From: Solen grandis
Lineage: Eukaryota; Mollusca; Bivalvia; Adapedonta; Solenidae
Assembly: GCA_021229015.1 (NCBI GenBank)
Contig: CM037794.1
Coordinates: forward strand, 41,869,126-41,933,125
Direction of reading: 5' to 3'
DNA length: 64,000 bases
In this document: piece by piece, positions 59,304-64,000 of the stretch
Position numbering within the stretch: position 1 is the stretch's first letter
Layout: each line of letters begins with the position of its first letter
Program-made: the position numbers and the translations under genes
The notes under the pieces: generated by a model
Seen by the model: the letters and a program-made list of their open reading frames with translations, nothing else
Told to the model about the DNA's origin: nothing
Database searches by the model: none

Positions 59304-59721
59304 AAGCTCACCTGAGCACATGTGCTCAAGATGAGCTATAAGAATCGATGAATGTCCATTGTCCGTCCGTCCGTCCGTCCGTCAATCCGCCGTCCGTCCG
59401 TCGTCCACAATTAGTTTGTTTGCACTCTAGCATCTTCATTTCTTAAGTAATCAACTACAAACTTTACAACAATGTTTATTACCATAAAATCTTGTCCAAG
59501 TTATGCCCCTTTTGATGTTTAAATTTGTGTGTTTTAAGCCATACTTTTTGAGTCAAGTTTGACTTCAAATTTCGACAACAGGCTCTCTTTACTTCGTGGA
59601 ATTATAAATAATCTGATGGATTATGTCTTCAGTACAACTATGCTATAATTTAATAACTTCTACAGGCAATGATAACAGTTTTTCTCAGGTGAGAGTCTTT
59701 AGGGCCACCTTGGCCCTCTTG
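59304..59721 (+). mobile_element. AGCTCACCTGAG-family element, short copy
   Basis: The 5' end AAGCTCACCTGAGCAC is followed by a (GTCC)n tract (59358-59405) and about 230 bp of core unlike the longer copy. The 3' end is CTCAGGTGAG, a perfect 7-bp stem AGGGCCA/TGGCCCT and CTCTTG, ending at 59721. It lies in the same host unit, 21 bp beyond the previous element, and the unit continues at TTGAAAATATCATAAAG. Confidence 0.88.
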
Positions 59722-60426
59722 TTGAAAATATCATAAAGAACAATATTTTTATCATGATGCAGTGCGGTTCTAATGCTATGCAGATCTTAATAATTTGTCC
59801 ATTAATAATTAAGTTATTTGTCGAATGGTAGTAGTTGACATGGATATCTTTTCGCCGATTTTTGCCTTTTTGGAGGAATAACTTTATATATCGCAAAAAC
59901 AGATAGGTTTAAACCTGAAGTAAGTACATGTTTGAATTCAGAAGACCTTTCTAACCATACCTGGGTTTTTAAAATCGGACATCATAGTTGCATGAAAGTA
60001 AGAATTTCTGAGAAAAAAAAAATCCTTGTGCTTCTGCAGTTGATCCTAGTTGATATTTCGTAGAAAAGGAATCTTGTATACCTTTTTAGCATGTTAAGAG
60101 GACTAGTGACACTTCATTCCCTTGCAGAACACGAAGATTGAATATTATTGTAGTTATTTTAAAGATGGTTCTGGAAAAATTAGCATTATGAAATTATTAT
60201 TCCCTTTTGAATGCAATGACTTTAAAATTTAAATTATGTTATATGACATCACAGATTTCCTCTGCTATTCATTTATGTTTGCACTCTACAGCTGTCAATT
60301 CGGGAAGGATTTCCTTCAATTTTTAAAGATGTTGTATTTCAGAAAATAAAATAAGTATGATCAGGTTTGACATGGTGTGAAGTGCAGAAAGCCCTTTCTT
60401 TTGTCCAGAACAAAAGAAGTCTAGTT

Positions 60427-63400
60427 CTTCTTCTTCTTATTATTATTATTATTATTCTTTTTTTCTTCCTAACTAAACGCTTATTTTTCTATGTTGCAAT
60501 ACTCCTAGGACGATGAAATTTTTATGTTTTATTTTGATTTCTATGATTTTCATATGCCTATGACGTCATATGACGTCACATTTGAAATATGCTACAAAAG
60601 TTTGTACGCGGTCTACAGCCATTGTTTGTGAACCGATTTTCATCAAATTTTCACAGAATGTGTATATTAAGTTCTAGTTGTGCATCCCGGTGTCCGTTTT
60701 TCAAAATTCGAAAAGTCCATGGTTCTATAGCGAATCCAAGATTCGAACCAAGGTCGTAAATTTTTAAATGCTTATAAAATCTGTCCTATTTAAGATAGAA
60801 AGTTGATATTTAGTCAGTATATAGGTCTCTAGAAGTTCTAAACATTTTGTGAAAATATATGTCATATGACGTCACGTGACGTCATTATATGATAATGTAT
60901 TTCTAATATTAACAAGAATATTTCTATATGTTGAAATTGTCGAAGGCAATGAAAATTTAAAGACCCATGCTTCAAACGCTGAAATTTAGATTTCTATGAT
61001 TTTCATATGCCTATGACGTCATATGACGTCACACTGGAAATATGCAACAAAAGTTTGTACGCGGTCTACAGCCATTGTTTATGAACCGATTTTCATCAAA
61101 TTTTCGCAGAATGTGTATATTAAGTTCTAGTTGTGCATCCGGTGTCCGTTTTTCAAAATTCGAAAAGTCCATGGTTCTATAGCGAATCCAAGATTCGAAC
61201 CAAGGTCGTAAATTTTAAATGCTTATAAAATCTGTCCTATTTAAGATAGAAAGTTGATATTTAGTCAGTATATAGGTCTCTAGAAGTTCTAAACATTTTG
61301 TGAAAATATATGTCATATGACGTCACCTGACGTCATTATATGATAATGTATTTCTAATATTAACAAGAATATTTCTATATGTTGAAATTGTCGAAAGGCA
61401 ATGAAAATTTAAAGACACATGCTTCAACGCTGAAATTTAGATTTCTATGATTTTCATATGCCTATGACGTCATATGACGTCACACTGGAAATATGCAACA
61501 AAAGTTTGTACGCGGCCATTGTTTATGAACCGATTTTCATCAAATTTCGCAGAATGTGTATATTAAGTTCTAGTTGTGCATCCCGGTGTCCTTTTCAAAA
61601 TTCGAAAAGTCCAAGGTTCTATACGATTCCAAGATTCGAACCAAGGTCGTAAATTTTCAAATTCTTATAAATCGGTCCTATTTGAGATAGAAAGATGATA
61701 TTGGGTCAGTATATAGGTCTCTGGGAGTCTTAAACATTTTGTGAAAATAAATGTCATATGACGTCACGTGACGCCATTATATGATAATGAATTTCTAATT
61801 CAACAAGATTATTTCTATATCTTGAAATTTTCGAAGGGCATGAAAAATTAAGGCCGCATGCTTCAGATGCTGAAATTCGCTTTCAAAGACTTCAGAAGCC
61901 TATGACGTCATATGACGTCACATTTGAAATTGACTACGAAAGTTTGTACAGGCCAGAGCCATTATTAATGGCTGATTTCATCAAATTTTCACAGAATGTG
62001 TATATTAAGTTTAGTTGTGCATCTCTTTATCCGTTTTCAAATTCGAAAAGTCCATGGTCATAGCGAATCCAAGATTCAACCAAGGTCGTAAATTTTTAAA
62101 TGCTTATAAAATCGGTCCACTATTTGAGATAGAAAAGTGATAATTGATCAGTATATAGGACTCTAAAGTCTTAAACATTTTGTGAAATTAAATGTCATAT
62201 GACGTCACGTGACGTCATTATATGATAATGTATTTCTAATATTAACAAGAGTATTTCTATATGTTGAAATTGTCGAAGGGCAATTGAAATTTAATGACAA
62301 ATGATTCATACGCTGAAATTTCGATTTCAATGATTTTCGAAGCCTATGACGTCATATGACGTCACATTTGAATTGACTACGAAAGTTTGTACACGTCCAA
62401 GCCATTATTAATGGGCCGATTTTATCAAATTTTCACAGAATGTTATATTAAGTTCTATTGTGTATCGGTGTCCGTTTTTCAAAATTCGAAAAGTCCATGG
62501 TTCTATAGCGAATCCAAGATTCGAACCCAAGGTCGTAAATTTTTAAATGCTTTAAAATCGTCCTATTTGAGATAGAAAATATAATTTAGTCAGTATATAG
62601 GCTCTAGAGTTTTAAACATTTTGTGAAAAAAAATGTCATTGACGTCACGTGACGTCATTATATGATAATGTATTTCTAATATTAACAAGATATTTCTATA
62701 TGTTGAAATTGTCGAAGGCAATGAAAATTTAATGACAAATGAGTTCACTGCTGTAATTTCGATTTCAATGATTTTCAGAATCCTATGACGTCATATGACG
62801 TCACATTTGAAAATGACTACGAAAGTTTGTACACGGTCCAGAGCCATTATTTATGGCCGATTTTCATCAAATTTTCACAGAATGTGTATTTACGTTCTTA
62901 TTGTGTATACCGGTGTCCGGTTTTTCAAAATTCGAAAAGTCCAAGCATCTATGGCGGATCCAAGATTCGAAACAAGGACGTCAATTTTTAAATGCTTATA
63001 AAAACTGTCCTATTTGAGATAGAAAGTTGAAATTTTGTCAGTTAGTAGTTCTGGTGTTTAACATTATGTGAAATATATCATATACGTTTACGTGACGTCA
63101 TTTTTTATTTTTATTCTTTAACTTTCCATAACTAACGCTTATTTTAATTGTTGCAATGTCCTAGAACGATGAAATTTTTTATGGGTTTTTAGTCACGTGA
63201 GGAATTTTGATTTCAATGATGACAGCACCCTATGACGTCACATGACGTACACTAAAATAGTGAAAAATGGTTTTCGCGCTCTACAGCCGACATTAAAGGT
63301 CGGATTTTCTTCAAATTTTCACAGATGGTACATCTTGAAACTAAGGTGTACATATTCCTGTCAGCTAACCGAAATTCCGAAAGACCGAAGTTCTGTGGCT

Positions 63401-64000
63401 GAAATAAGATTCGAACATAGGACCGAAAACTTCATTTTAGGATTAAAGAGCTTCAGGATGAGATAGAAAGTTGAAACTTACACAGATTGCAGATCTGCAG
63501 AATTTCTACATATATTTTGAGTCGTGACGTCATATGACGTCAAGTGACGTCATAAGCATACTTCTTAATTTTAATTTTAGGGCAATGATTTCGACATGAT
63601 GCCAGTTGTTCAGAATACAGAAAATTTCAGAGTTATGACAGTAAAGTATGCGCTTTTGAACAAAAGCATCTTCAGCACCCTATGACGTCACATAACGTCA
63701 GAGCTAAAAATAGTGAAAAATGGTGTTCGCGCTCTACAGCCGTCATTTATGGTCGGATTTTCTTCAAATTTTCACAGATGGTACATCATGAAACTAAGGT
63801 GTGCATATCCTGTCAACTAATCGAAATTCCGAAAGACCGAAGTTCTGTGGCTGAAATAAGATTCAAACATAGGACCGAAAATTTCATTTTAGGATAAAAG
63901 AGCATCAGGATGAGGTAGAAAGTTGAAACTTAAACAGTTTGCAGTTCTGCAGAATTTCTAAAAAAATTATGAGTCGTGACGTCATATGACGTCATGTGAC
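60427..64000 (+). mobile_element. Composite family B element (B1 then B2), cut by the window end
   Basis: TTC/TTA tract, TTTTTTTCTTCCTAACTAAA, B1 units (60550-63100), a damaged internal tract near 63100 (TTTTTATTTTTATTCTTT), then B2 units to the window end. It is collinear with 24596-28900, often base for base, but from about 61380 to 63480 it differs mainly by one- to six-base deletions (for example the GTCTACA loss in GCGGCCATTG at 61513). The 3' end lies beyond 64000. Confidence 0.8.

Larger units (their letters stand above)
56319..60426 (+). mobile_element. Body and 3' end of the outer element around the B3 copy
   Basis: TTA tract, CTACTTTTTTCTTCCTTTTG and a B5 unit (CRE doublet at about 56457, degraded cluster at about 56755). 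A tail follows with CTTCCGCTTCCGGAAAA, CTAAGGTCAAGGTCACATG and GAAGATCGGGGTTGAATCAG, and then a 370-395-bp tandem repeat (57466-58270) split by two other elements. The 3' end is GCAGAAAGCCCTTTC, stem TCTTTTGT/ACAAAAGA and CTAG at 60421-60424. The matching 5' end is probably the degraded one at 54070. Confidence 0.7.

Overview
This is a eukaryotic window, almost certainly from an invertebrate and most likely a bivalve or other mollusc. It is AT-rich, has no credible protein-coding gene on either strand, and is almost entirely repeats. The assignment rests on the repeats. They are non-autonomous Helentron/Helitron2-type elements of the kind described in bivalves as pearl-like or HINE elements: terminal inverted motif, microsatellite, tandem core repeats, 3' hairpin. 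A tRNA-derived SINE of molluscan type is also present. Two 100-base N runs (2020-2119 and 29640-29739) show that this is a scaffold. Two stretches, about 20216-22180 and 29740-33140, look like uncorrected or corrupted sequence.

Layout. 1-2019: AT-rich sequence with a 52-bp satellite carrying TGACTCA in most units. 2120-14162: family A repeats, units of about 840-890 bp with the landmarks GCCGCTAGGGGGCG, AGGTCAAGGTCA and GAAGATCGGACTTGAT. These include a 4.6-kb direct tandem duplication (3439-8040 and 8051-12598). 14163-38293 and 46113-64000: family B repeats, units of about 330-460 bp bounded by doublets or triplets of the CRE palindrome TGACGTCA at 10-bp spacing. I separate B1 (B-unit with GCGGTCTACAGCC), B2 (with AGTGAAAAATGGTGTTCGCG), B3 (with GCGCTGTACAGCCGTC), B4 (element at 43347-45488) and B5 (46230-46600 and 56450-56790). 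38311-46112: a composite element with a segmental duplicate of 17040-19510, split by further insertions.

Element anatomy read from the sequence. A 5' end begins TAGG(A/G)CTTTCTGC and is immediately followed by its own inverted copy, then (A/T)TGGGTTTGT, a (TTA)n/(TTC)n tract and CTTCC. Next come the core repeats. The 3' end is GCAGAAAG(T/C)CCTAT, a short hairpin and CTAG-TT. Two other families, with AGTCCCCTACCGG and AGCTCACCTGAG termini, end in a hairpin plus CTTG-TT. Three comparisons of filled and empty sites within this window show insertion between two Ts with no target-site duplication. New copies have repeatedly landed in the TTA tract of older copies. The result is stacked 5' ends (six in a row at 19681-20038), 3' ends that abut TTA tracts, and one shared orientation throughout.

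Other elements are a SINE present in both segmental duplicates with a shared 12-bp target-site duplication, a 417-bp long-inverted-repeat MITE with a 5-bp target-site duplication and CACGGTG ends, and a second MITE of about 0.5 kb.

The parts do not work together as genes. Together they form a self-nesting colony of non-autonomous rolling-circle-type transposons whose core repeats carry dense, regularly phased palindromic bZIP and RFX-like motifs. The main open question is whether those motifs are functional.
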